From the NCBI GenBank assembly GCA_905221605.1, contig CAJNDS010000301.1, positions 5,001 through 69,000 of the forward strand: a stretch of DNA of 64,000 nt, read 5' to 3'. The notes beneath the pieces are model-generated. The model did no database searches. It was not told the origin of the DNA and saw only the letters and a program-made list of their open reading frames with translations. The position numbers and the translations under genes are program-made. Shown here piece after piece: positions 48,900 through 58,800 of this stretch (within the stretch, counting starts at the first letter, position 1; every line of letters starts with the position of its first letter). Source of the stretch: Symbiodinium natans (Eukaryota; Sar; Dinophyceae; Suessiales; Symbiodiniaceae).

Positions 48900-49135
48900 T
48901 TAGGGGTTTTTAGGGTTTAGGGTTTAGGGCTTTTAGGGTCTTTAGGGTTTTTTGGGCTTGGGGTTACTAGGGTTTAGGGTTTTTAGGGCTTTTAGGGCTT
49001 TTAGGGTTTTTAGGGTTTTTAGGGCTTTTCGGGTTTTTCGGGTTTTCGGGTTTTTAGGGCTTTTAGGGTTTTAGGGTTTTAAGGGTTTTAGGGTTTTTAG
49101 GGTTTTTAGGGCTTAGGGCTCAGGGTTTAGGGTTA
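48900..49135 (+). repeat. Variant telomeric array dominated by TTTTTAGGG and TTTTAGGG
   Basis: Units with four or five T replace TTTAGGG over more than 200 bp; GGGCTTTT and TTCGGG variants are mixed in. A G16 run follows (49138-49153). Confidence 0.92.
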
Positions 49136-49393
49136 TGGGGGGGGGGGGGGGGGCGCGGCTTCATGGGGCGGGGGGGGACGTTAGGTACCTAGGCCCTGGG
49201 GAGCCTTAGGGAGTAGTGGGGAGTATTAGGGACCCGTTGTCAGATTCGAAGGCAAGCCTCGCGGTCCCTTCATCTGGTCCCTTAACCTTCTTTCAAGGGT
49301 TCTGGGGTATGGGCCCTTGGGTTTTTTGCCGTGTATAAGGGGTATATGAGGGGTCCCCCATTCAAGGGCCCATACTGTTGATCAACCGTATGA

Positions 49394-49520
49394 CTACTAT
49401 TTGCTTAAGAACCAACCCCCCCCTCCCCCCCCCCCAAAAAAAAAAAAAAACAACAACTTCCATATCAGGATAGTATAGGGCGTATTGTTTCAAGTTCGGT
49501 GTTTCTTCAGCAAATAGCAG
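49394..49520. mobile_element. Introner-like element, family H, copy 4, with poly-C/poly-A
   Basis: CTACTATTTGCTTAAGAACC to CAGCAAATAGCAG. Poly-C and poly-A runs lie inside (49412-49450). Confidence 0.65.
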
Positions 49521-49770
49521 TATTTCTGGTCAGTGGTCAAAATGATCGTCCCTTTTTTGGGCAGCCTGAATATACGGGGCCGCCTTGAAAATAGTAACCC
49601 CAAAAAAGGGACCATGGTTTAGAAAACTGACCCTTTGCGCACGTGTTACACACTGGACATCCATCGCACTCTTTGCGTATCAGAAGCTTTTTTTTGTATC
49701 CAGAGAGAGATAGAGATACCATGTGGGCACCTATGTGTTTTGTACACAAGTTGCTTTCAACAGTGGTCCC
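49518..49770. other. Family F element and unassigned sequence
   Basis: tcagtggtcaaaatgatcgt on the left and accatggtttagaaaactga on the right (49518-49632), then no supported exon to 49770. Confidence 0.45.
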
Positions 49771-49979
49771 TAAACCCTAAACCCTAAACCCTCAACCCTC
49801 AACCCTAAACCCTAAACCCTAAACCCTAAACGAGCCTGGAGCCCAAGTCCCCAGATCCTGACTGAAGCCGACGCCTTCGATCCCCCAAACCCTGAGCTGT
49901 AATAGGCCGTATGCCCTTCGGCTCACGCAGCGCGGGGAGCAAAAAAGTTGCAGGCAGTGTGGACTTCTGTTCACCTAAC

Positions 49980-50158
49980 AAAACAGCCCTAAACCTTAAA
50001 CCCGAAAGCCCTAAACTTGCCCTAAACCCTAAATCCTAAATCCTAAACCCTAAACCCTAAACCTTAAACCCTAAAGCCCTAAAACCTAAATCCTAAATCC
50101 TAAATTAGGGTTTAGGGCTTTAAAGCCCTAAACCCCTAAATCCTAAATCCTAAACCCT
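49980..50158 (-). repeat. Telomeric array with CCTAAAT variant block and inverted switch
   Basis: CCCTAAA units grade into TCCTAAA runs (50026-50045, 50086-50106, 50134-50150). A short G-strand patch (ttagggtttaggg, 50106-50118) lies in the middle. Confidence 0.9.
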
Positions 50159-50229
50159 GCACAGCGCGCAAGAGGTGTTGGCTGCCAACTTCGATTGGGT
50201 GAAGGAGCCGGTGGGCGAAGGCCATTCAG
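50157..50229 (+). CDS. Probable exon, unknown
   Basis: Frame reads HSAQEVLAANFDWVKEPVGE between two telomeric arrays. Confidence 0.5.
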
Positions 50230-50256
50230 CAGGGTTTGTGGCCCTTTCTTTCCGTT

Positions 50257-50335
50257 TAGGGTTTAGGGTTTTGGGTTAGGATTTAGGGTTTAGGGTTTAG
50301 GGTTTAGGGTTTAGGGTTTAGGGTTTAGGGTTTGG
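50257..50335 (+). repeat. Interstitial telomeric array (TTTAGGG), about 11 units
   Basis: Mostly perfect. Confidence 0.93.
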
Positions 50336-50407
50336 AGTTCTTGCAATTCTGTTGCAAACGGGTAAAGGTTCCTAGCTAGGACCTCGGGGTACTGCACATC
50401 TGCCCTA

Positions 50408-50773
50408 TTGGGTTTGGGCCCTTGGCCATTTTGTTGGGAGACCAGAGGTAGTAGGAACCCAAAAATGGGTATATACACAGAGCCCACCGAAACACCAGCG
50501 CTTAAGACCCGTACTGGCGTGAGGCTTCTCAGGCGTTCCCCGAACCCCCAACCCGGATTCCGCATTTGTTTCAGAAGGAACCCACTCAAAGGCCCACCCC
50601 TGCACTCAGGATACTTCACCGTGGAAGCAGATCGAGCCCGCATTGCTCCTGTCCTTAAGGCTGACACACGCTTCGGGTTGAGGGGCGAGCACCGGAGGGT
50701 GAAGGGGCAAAAGGGCCTCACTACGCTGTTCACAGCATCTGAGGAACTGGGACTCTCTTCACCTACAGTCTGA
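50408..50773 (+). CDS. Possible exon, unknown
   Basis: A 121-codon frame; the more coding-like part is YFTVEADRARIAPVLKADTR, then FGLRGEHRRVKGQKG. A minus frame over the same bases is also open, so support is weak. Confidence 0.3.
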   Translation: MGLGPWPFCWETRGSRNPKMGIYTEPTETPALKTRTGVRLLRRSPNPQPGFRICFRRNPLKGPPLHSGYFTVEADRARIAPVLKADTRFGLRGEHRRVKGQKGLTTLFTASEELGLSSPTV

Positions 50774-50844
50774 TGGGTAAAGCCTACTCACTAAGGGGGA
50801 CTCTTCACCTACAGCCTTATGGGTAAAACCTACTCACTAAGGGG
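50755..50844 (+). repeat. Tandem duplication, two copies of about 46 bp
   Basis: Both contain CTTCACCTACAG and ATGGGTAAA.CCTACTCACTAAGGGG (shown in parts) with few substitutions. Confidence 0.9.
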
Positions 50845-50976
50845 CAGTTACTACTAACCTGCAGGTAGATATAGGGTCCCAGGAACACAGGTGCCTGAGA
50901 TCTTCTCGTCAGGTTGCGGGGAGGGTGCGGTGACGGAAGCCGAGCAGCGTTGCGTAGAGTCCTCCGTGTCTTTCCC

Positions 50977-51202
50977 TACGGGCCCATGTACCCTCATAGT
51001 ACATACTACTTGGAGGTTCAGGGTACTTATTAACCAAATAAAACTGATACCCCACTTAGAAGCCTCTTAAGTGCCCTAATATGGTTATAAATACACTTAT
51101 AAGGGCAGTTACAATTTGGTTCATAAGTACCATGAACCTCCAAGTAGGCCCTCAAAGAGGTTGCCCAAGCACATAATATTTTTGTAATATAGGTACATGG
51201 AC
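50977..51202. mobile_element. Family J element split by a nested family B element
   Basis: Outer ends TACGGGCCCATGTACCC and TAGGTACATGGACCC match family J copy 1. Family B copy 5 (51009-51144, TA on both sides) is nested within. Confidence 0.75.
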
Positions 51203-51307
51203 CCTAAACCCTAAACCCTAAACCCTAAACCCTAAACCCTGAACCCTGAACCCTGAACCCTGAACCCTGAACCCTGAACCCTGAACCCTAAACCCTAGAC
51301 CCTAAAC
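51199..51307 (-). repeat. Telomeric array with block of CCCTGAA
   Basis: Five CCCTAAA units, then seven CCCTGAA units in a row (51238-51287), then CCCTAAA again. Confidence 0.93.
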
Positions 51308-51315
51308 CAAAAAGG

Positions 51316-51380
51316 GGCAGAGCAGGAGATGCTGAGAAACAAGATCAACTCGTACCTGGAGAAGCTTTTGGGCGGCAGAA
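51316..51380 (+). CDS. Probable exon, unknown
   Basis: Frame reads AEQEMLRNKINSYLEKLLGG, strongly helical. Confidence 0.5.
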
Positions 51381-51588
51381 TCCCTGACCCCCCCCTGAAC
51401 TCCCAACCCCTCTAATTTCAAGCCAGGGTTTAGGGTTTAGGGTTTAGGGTTTCGGGTTTAGGGTTTAGGGTTTAGGGTTTAGGGTCAAGAGCCCTAAGCC
51501 TCCAACTTGAACCCCCAAACCCCTTGATCATCGATCATCATGGGGCGAGCTGGGGGTTCCCTAGGCAGATCTGGACCAAAGGCACTCA

Positions 51589-51636
51589 AGCCCTAAACCC
51601 TAAACCCTAAACCCTAAACCCTAAACCCTAAACCCT
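51589..51636 (-). repeat. Interstitial telomeric array (CCCTAAA), six units
   Basis: Perfect units. Confidence 0.9.
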
Positions 51637-51691
51637 CGAAGGGGATTGCCTGGTCCATTAAGAGGGCCCCGCACCTTCTTTCAAGTAAAGG

Positions 51692-51761
51692 GTTCAGAAG
51701 CATGGGCTGTTGGGTTTGGTAGGCTACAAACGGGGTGTCTCCATGCAATGGCCCACGAGAA
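51692..51761 (+). CDS. Possible exon, unknown
   Basis: Frame reads GSEAWAVGFGRLQTGCLHAM to a GT donor (GAGAAG|GTAACC). Confidence 0.4.
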
Positions 51762-51893
51762 GGTAACCATCCTTAGATGCAAAAAAAATGCCCACGTGTC
51801 TGTTTTTGTTTGCTTCGCCCCACCGCTGACAAACAAAACTGAAAGATCCTGTGGAGAGCTTCCTTGACTTCCTGAGCATGTTTGAACCCTATC

Positions 51894-51968
51894 TTGGGAG
51901 GTTCCCCCTTATACTAACAGTTCTGAATGGGATTATACTCGGGGGTACTATAGGCGGGAACATCCCGA
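51894..51968. mobile_element. hAT-like MITE, family C, copy 6, shortened
   Basis: TTGGGAGGTTCCCCCTTATA to GCGGGAACATCCC; the middle is deleted relative to other copies. Confidence 0.7.
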
Positions 51969-52110
51969 CCCGAAACCCTAAAGGTTGCGTTTTCCTGCTA
52001 CAGACGGGCCTGTTGTTTGTTTTGCGGGGCACTGATTGAGTCTCCTCTCTTTCCCCCTCTCCCTCTCTCTCTCTCTCTCTTTTTCTTTCGGCTTGCTTTG
52101 AAGCAGTGTC

Positions 52111-52192
52111 TAGGTAGGCCCTTGGGACATTTTCGAGAAACAGGATCATATTTCCGCATATTTTAGAGGGCCTTAAGAGCCTAGCAGTGTCA
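52111..52192. mobile_element. Family G element, copy 2, with 9-bp direct flanking repeat
   Basis: AGCAGTGTC at 52102-52110 and 52193-52201. Left end TAGGTAGGCCCTTGGGAC as at 948. The length of the duplication suggests an 8-9-bp target. Confidence 0.75.
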
Positions 52193-52235
52193 AAAAAGGC
52201 AAGAGGATCGATGTGTAAGTATTCCGGAGTATCAC

Positions 52236-52394
52236 CAGCAGCTTGGCTCCTGCTAGTAAGTTTCAACATCTTGCCGCACATCTAAGGAAGGACTACCACA
52301 ACTATCGCCTCATGCTGAACCTGCAGAATCGTCATTTTACGGGTTTGCCCATCAAGTGGCCCAGCTGCACCAGCGATGGAGTTGCGTTTTTGTG
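52236..52394 (+). CDS. Probable exon, unknown
   Basis: Frame reads SKFQHLAAHLRKDYHNYRLM, LNLQNRHFTGLPIKWPSCTS, then DGVAFLW. Good coding character; no family recognised. It runs into a family I element at about 52391. Confidence 0.6.
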
Positions 52395-52480
52395 GGTTTC
52401 CGAAATTAGGGGTACCTTATGGGGGTCCTTTTTATAAGGGGAATCCTAGGTCTATATGAGGGGTCCCTTACTTGATGCAG
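52391..52480. mobile_element. Introner-like element, family I
   Basis: gggtttccgaaattagggg...gtaccttatgggggtcc...aggggtccc. Related stretches at 49304-49372, 56206-56290 and 62638-62700. Confidence 0.55.
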
Positions 52481-53522
52481 GTAGCGGTTTGGGGTTTGGG
52501 GCTTAGGGGGGACCCCGTGTGAGTGCATCGGCGAATGAAGGCTAAAGCAAACAGTTTAAGGCACCGATATGATTGCTCAAGGGGTGCCTGGGTCCAAAAG
52601 CTCATGATTTTGCCATTGTAAGCCCAAGGCCGTAGACCACACTACTAAGACCCCGCACGCACGCACGCACGAACGTACGCGCACCCACCCACACACACAA
52701 ACACTTTCGGTGTTAGTCGTCTGCCAACCAGTAATCGCGTCTTTGCTGGCTTGGGGGGAGGGGTAGGAGACAAAGAGAAAGAAGTGGAGCGCCGAAGTCG
52801 AGAAGTAGAGGAGGACGAGTGAAATGTTATTTGAAAATGTAGTACGATCAGATGTAAAGATGCACTCCTGCATGCTCAAGAACGACATGCACTTCTGCAC
52901 TTCAAAGCACTGCAAGTCTGCCCTGTATGACCGTGCATGAGGATGCAGTGCGATCCTGTATGATCATGCGTGAGAATACACGCCTGCTCCACAAAGTTGC
53001 AATGCTGCCCCGCATGATCATGCACGTCAATCGCACCTCCACTTCATCCGGCCACCTGCTTTTCGCCGAATCATATCGCTCTGTGCTTCGCAAGTCCCTG
53101 ACCATCACAAACTTCGGTCGCACAAGAATCTGCCCACAACGTTGCACATGACTATGCCGCACAGGTCACGAATCTTGCCGCGCTGCCTAAAATATGCTGG
53201 TTTCAAGGTATGTTCAAAGCACTCAAGGAAATGCAACACATGCTCTGCAAATGTCTAAATAGATACCATGTCCAAATCAAGCTACAGCGATGATGCACCA
53301 TATGCAGCTTGCGTTGCAGGACAGCTGCAACCATCACCCGCGTGCCGGAACGTTTCACCACCAATTGAAAGTGTCAACGTTGGCAGAAGACTTGCAACGG
53401 TGCTCTTGCCCCCTGCTGAAGTGTTCATGATTGTCATGACGCAGGGACTGAAATTGGGTCATCTCGCATTCCATTTTCTCTTCCAGTTCTGATGCCGTTC
53501 TAGTGCGCGCATGCACAGCGGT

Positions 53523-53645
<123 letters not shown>

Positions 53646-53725
53646 ACAGACATACAGAGCGCGACCGACCGACCGACCGACCGCGCACGCCCACGCAAAC
53701 ACACCGGTGCGCCCACATGCGCTCC

Positions 53726-53860
53726 AACTCAGGGTACAGTACTTGTTAACCCAGTAGTGTACTTCTGACCCAAATATAACCACATTAGGGCACTTCAGGG
53801 GCTTCTAAGTGGGTTATACCTACAGTTCTTATTGGTTAATAAGTGCCCTGAAACTCCAAG
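53726..53860. mobile_element. Introner-like element, family B, copy 6, decayed
   Basis: actcagggtacagtacttg to aagtgccctgaaactccaag. Confidence 0.65.
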
Positions 53861-53985
53861 TGGGTGGCTGTCAAAATCATCATCCCTCTTGGGGTACCGT
53901 AAATATTAGGTGCCGTATTAAAATAGGGATCCAAAAAGGGACCCTAATTTTGACAACCACCCAAGTGAGACCCCATAACCCGCAG

Positions 53986-54308
53986 ACCAGGCCGCAAGAC
54001 GACTTCATTCCGGGATTCAAGTCCCAGGCTGCCGATCCGGCAGCGTACCTGCTGGACCAGACGCTTAGCCTCAACATCTTACTTGGAGGTTCATGGCACT
54101 TATGAATAGCTGTACTTATAACCCTAAACCCTAAACCCTAAGGCCTAAACCCTAAACCGTAAACCCTAAACCCTAAACCTACTTACAAGATCCTTAGGTG
54201 CCCTAATATGGTTGTACTTGGGTTCGGGGCAACCGGGTTTCGAAGCTTCGTGGGCTCAAGGAGTCTCTGAAAGTTGCTACGAGGTCTGTTGGCTTCCTTG
54301 ATGTCGAG
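53986..54308 (+). CDS. Two probable exons, unknown
   Basis: 53986 to about 54078 after CCCGCAG reads RPQDDFIPGFKSQAADPAAY, then LLDQTLSLN. About 54228-54308 reads GNRVSKLRGLKESLKVATRS, then VGFLDVE, ending at a GT that starts a telomeric array (GAG|GTTTAGGG). A family B element carrying a telomeric array (54082 to about 54225) fills the space between. Confidence 0.6.
54082..54225. mobile_element. Family B element, copy 7, split by a telomeric array
   Basis: CTTGGAGGTTCATGGCAC on the left; ccttaggtgccctaatatgg on the right. CCCTAAA units occupy 54118-54180 between the two halves. Confidence 0.7.
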
Positions 54309-54674
54309 GTTTAGGGTTTAGGGTTATAGCGTTTCGGCTTTAGGGACCCCTTATTTGTTCCTTGTACACGACATTCCCTCCCCCCCACTGCTAGCACCTA
54401 ATGTCCCTTTTTTCGGGGGTGGGGGGGGGGGGGTTATGCTCCTTTCTAAACCCCTGTCATTGAACAAATTTGGGCATCCGTTTCTTTTGGGGGGGTGGGG
54501 GTTGGGCATTATCTTTCTCACCAGAGGCGGTATTGCGGTGTTCCGCAAGTAGGGTTTAGGGCTTAGGGTTTAGGGTTTAGGGTTTAGGGTTCAAGTAAGA
54601 TAAGGTTTGGGAATCGCTTTCGGATGTTCTTGCCTTTCTACGTTCCCATTGCCCTCATGCGCAAGCCCGAAGTT

Positions 54675-54765
54675 TAGGTTTAGGGTTTAGGGTTTAGGGT
54701 TTAGGGTTTAGGGTTTAGGGTTTAGGGTTTAGGGTTTAGGGTTTAGGGTTTAGGGTTTAGGGTTA
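54675..54765 (+). repeat. Interstitial telomeric array (TTTAGGG), 13 units
   Basis: Near-perfect. Confidence 0.97.
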
Positions 54766-54857
54766 TCGAGTCCCATGAACCTTGCCTGCCCTGTGCGAGA
54801 GTGCGCGGGTCGGAATCGGATACCGAGAGGAGAAATGGCGGCGCGCATCCTGCGCAC

Positions 54858-54955
54858 CCTAAACCCTAAACCCTAAACCCTAAACCCTAAACCCTAAACC
54901 CTAAACCCTAAACCCTAAACCCTAAACCCTAAACCCTAAACCCTAAACCCTAAAC
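54858..54955 (-). repeat. Interstitial telomeric array (CCCTAAA), 14 units
   Basis: Near-perfect; opposite in orientation to the array 90 bp upstream. Confidence 0.97.
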
Positions 54956-54966
54956 TCCTGCCAGGT

Positions 54967-55393
54967 TCATGTACCAGAATGCCTTCACCAGCCACCTGGA
55001 GCGTGGCTTGCCTGACTCCCTCGGTAGCAGATTCCGCAGAATGACTTCACGTCTGACCGCAGGTTTAGGGTTTAGGGTTTAGGGATTGAGCAGTGAAGGG
55101 CTGCCAGCGAAAAACTAACTTCGGCCCCCTGGCAGGGGGAGGTTTGAACATATTTTTTGGCTTTTGTTGCCCTGAATCCCCTCTACCTAATCCTTATAAA
55201 GCCACGTTTAGGGTTTAGGGTTTAGGGTTTAATTTTTCTAGGGCCCCCAAACCTACCCCCATCTGGGCCATCTGGCTCAAAGGTGCTACAACCCGTGCTT
55301 GCAGCAACTTAGTGTAGAAGGGCCTTCAGACCTCCGGTGCCCGCGTGATGGAAGCCTGCAAAACACCGACCTCCTCGGCCGCCTGCGAGGCTT
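54967..55393 (+). CDS. Two probable exons, unknown (possibly 5' part of the BT1 gene or an upstream gene)
   Basis: About 54971-55025 after CTGCCAG reads FMYQNAFTSHLERGLPDSLG to a GT donor. 55303-55393 after TTGCAG reads QLSVEGPSDLRCPRDGSLQN, then TDLLGRLR, to a GC donor. A further island at about 55587-55690 reads DSFAKAQQPKRARMQEALE. Hydrophilic, as expected for the N-terminal region of a membrane protein, but unproven. Confidence 0.45.
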
Positions 55394-55469
55394 GGTGCCC
55401 TTTGCCCCCCACTTTTTCGGTTCAAGGCTCCCTTACAAAAGTAACGAACCGCACAAAAAAAGGGGCGTA

Positions 55470-55565
55470 TCATTATTATTTTCATGATTATTATTTTTAT
55501 TATCATTGTTATTACTATTATTATTATTGCTATTATTATTATTGTATTTTTAGTATTATTATATT
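55470..55565. repeat. ATT-rich microsatellite
   Basis: Irregular TTATTATTA repeats inside a decayed family A element (left end CTTGGTGCCC at 55394). Confidence 0.85.
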
Positions 55566-55844
55566 AGGACTACTTGAACAACATGGTTCCTGGGCAACCC
55601 AGGATGACACCGAAAAATGCAGCCAGAGTTCAAGCGACTCCTTTGCGAAGGCGCAGCAGCCAAAGAGAGCGCGCATGCAGGAAGCTCTTGAGTGTACTTC
55701 GGGGGTTCTTGCTTAGGGTTTAGGGTTTAGGGTTTAGGCTTTAGAGTTTAGGGTTTAGGGTTTCGGGTTTCGGGTTTCGGGTTTAGGGCGGCGTGGAGTT
55801 AGAGGGCCCTAGAAGCCCTTTCCCTTGCCCAGCCCGGTGTTCAG

Positions 55845-58800
55845 GTGGAAAGTGGCAAGTTGGAGTTTGCCTTCGGCGACCCCAGAAACTGCGGCATCAC
55901 CCTGCACTACTTTACCCAGGGCTTCGTAACTTGCCCTAAAAGGGGACCTCGGGGGACATTTAAGGGAAAATTTAGGGGTTACTTAGGTATATGGGGACGA
56001 TATAATGAAAAAAGTAGGGATATATATATATATATATATAGGGATTATATAGGGGAACATGATTAATTAAGGGTCGTGCCTGAAGGCTCCAATGTAGTTT
56101 CTGTTGGGTTAGTTTTTGGTAGGACACCACCCCAAAAAGGTACCGCATAGGAGCCTCTAGGTAATGTGCTTCAGCGGCAAGGCTTAAATCCTTTTCGTTG
56201 GGCATCTGTTGGGGTTTCCGACATTAGGGGTACCTTGTCCTTGTTCTAAAGGGATCTTACTATTTGAGGGTCTATATTGGGGGGGGGGGGGGGAGGACCT
56301 CATTTTCGTAAACCCCAAACCCCAATACAAGAATGAGCGCTGAATGATCACTGTTCCTGCTTGGTATAGCCTACTTAGGGGACTTGGGGGGCTTATAAGT
56401 GCAGCAATACTTGGGGTCATATGTACCCATGAACCTCCAAGCGGAGCTAATTGAAACCCCAAACCCTAAACCCTAAACCCTACACCCTAAACCCTAAACC
56501 CTAAACCCTAAACCCTAAACCCTAAACCCAAAAGGTAGTCGGGGGAATCGATTCCATCCTTGTGAACGTGTTGGCGGGCTACCTCAACGTACCCAGCAAC
56601 ATCCAGCAAGGTGCGGCGACTTGGTAGCCCGGTAGGGTACGGTGTTCGGGATTAGGGTTTCGGGTTTGGGGTTTAGGGTTGAGGGTTTAGGGCCTAAAGT
56701 TTAGGGTTTAGGGCTAGTAGTATCCCTTTTTCCCTTTTTGTTGGCTCCCTTAAAAGTAACCAACCTCCAAAAAGGGTGCACCCTAAGCCCTAAGCCCTAA
56801 GCCCTAAACCCTAAACCCTAAACCCTAAACCCTGATTGTAAGATGGCTGTGGGGCTGCCAAGGTGAACATGGCCAACCTCCCCTGCGCCTTCGCAGTGTT
56901 CCTCGGAGGAAGCCCCTTAGGGTTTACAACCAAGGTTTAGGGTTTAGGGTTTAGGGTTTAGGGTTTAGGGTTTAGGGTTTAGGGTTTAGGGTTTGGGGTC
57001 CATTGAACAAGAAAAAGAAAGAGAATCCCAGGCTACTGGGCATCCTCAGCGATGCAAGGCCAATATTTGGCTACCGGCGTCGGCCTTATATGGCTGGAGG
57101 TTGGTTGCTCCTTGCTGGCCCGGTGGTGCCCTTTCCCTCTTCTTTTTTGGTGGTTCAAGGTTCCCGTCAAGAGTAGCCAACCCCAAAAAGGGTACCCTTA
57201 TTCTTATATGCAAGGCGGGAACTCAGCCCCCGCGTTTTTGGGGTTTTACTGCAGCGACTTCCCGCCTTCATAAAAGAAAAAACACTCTAAAAAATCTTCA
57301 AATCCCATATTTCGTGCCGAGACGTGCTATTTGTGCATAAGAGATTAGTACCAAACTATATTTTTTGCGGGTATGCACACGTTAATAACATTGTTTTACG
57401 GGTGAGTGAAACGCACGCCGTGGTGCATTCATTAGGTTTTTTCGTTCATGTGTTCACACCCCTAATAATACTAGTACTTTGAAAGGGCCGCATGAATATT
57501 GCTATTATGTGGCCCCTTAACAAATAATACTATTACAGGGATAAAGACTTTCCTTAGACTTTCTCCTCCATTCAGTTCACCCACGACATGAAGATATGAA
57601 TCATACATCCGTGACTGACATGAACGGGAAAAAGTACAGCACTTATTTCGATGGACAAAAGACATCTTTACCCTGTCATGTCTTTAAGAATGGCATTATT
57701 AACCCAATCCTGCAGAATCAATTTAATATAACATTTGCGTAAAAGCCCTTAATCTGTTTTTCTATTTCGGGGGGGGGTAGTTACTGAAGCTCTATTATTT
57801 GTATCCTTGTTTTGGACATCGTTTCATTCATTATCTTGTCCTACTTTAGGGATGTGCCTGGAGAAGCTGTGTGAATTAACTTATGCGAATACACTTATTT
57901 TATGTAATGCTGCTATAACTTTAGGAAGTGCTTTCGTTAATTTAGAATTTTCCTCACAACATGCTATTTTCTTCACTTTGCGGTCCTTCTATTTATCTTC
58001 TCTTTTATTAGTTTGTACAGTAGATTAAAGAATTTCGTATTACATTAATGATTCACTGTTTAGGTGTCTTCTCTGTTTTCTTACAGCATTACAGTTCTTT
58101 CATCTAATTCTTGGTATTTGCTTGTTTGTATTATCTAGCTTTTCTTGCATTCACGTGCGCATGCTTTATCAAACGTGAGAGACGACAAAACTCTAATCCT
58201 AGTAAGCAAGGCTCATAGAAATTAATAAACAAACATCCATACCCAAAAACAATACAAAACAACAAAAGCCTAAACATACTAATTTTGCAGGACTCGTGGG
58301 AAACTGGGACACCGAAACCAAAAAAATCAGACCAAAAAAACCAAACCCCCAAAACCAAAAAAGCAATACCCAAAAAACCAAAAACACCAAAAAAGCAATT
58401 TTCCGGGACTTTTGATGCGTAAGCTTATTTCCACACAGCTTTCACAGAGTCTCGGATTTTTTTTGTTTTTTTTTTGTTTTTTTGGTTTTTGGTATTGGTT
58501 TTTTATGGTTTTTGTGGAAATTGGTTTTCTGAGCTTTTTGTGTTTAGTTGTTTCGCTTGTCGGTGTTCCTGTTCTCCCAAGAGTCCTGCAAAATTCACAT
58601 ATTTGGGGTTTTGCCTATTCTTTGCAATTCTGGGCCGATTAATAAAACCCCAAAAACGCAGGGGCTGAGAAACCGCTTTGAACCTCTTACATATATGGCA
58701 ACCCTTAACCCTAAACCCGAAACCCTAAACCCTAAACCCTAACCCCTAAACCCTAAACCCTAAACCCTAAACCCTAAACCCTAACCCCTAAACCCTAAAC

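Noticed and set aside
54240-54260. GGGCTCAAG sites (5250, 54250 and others) as spliced-leader relics
   Set aside because: They match only 8-9 nt and lack the preceding TTTT; only the LTR copies match 12 nt.
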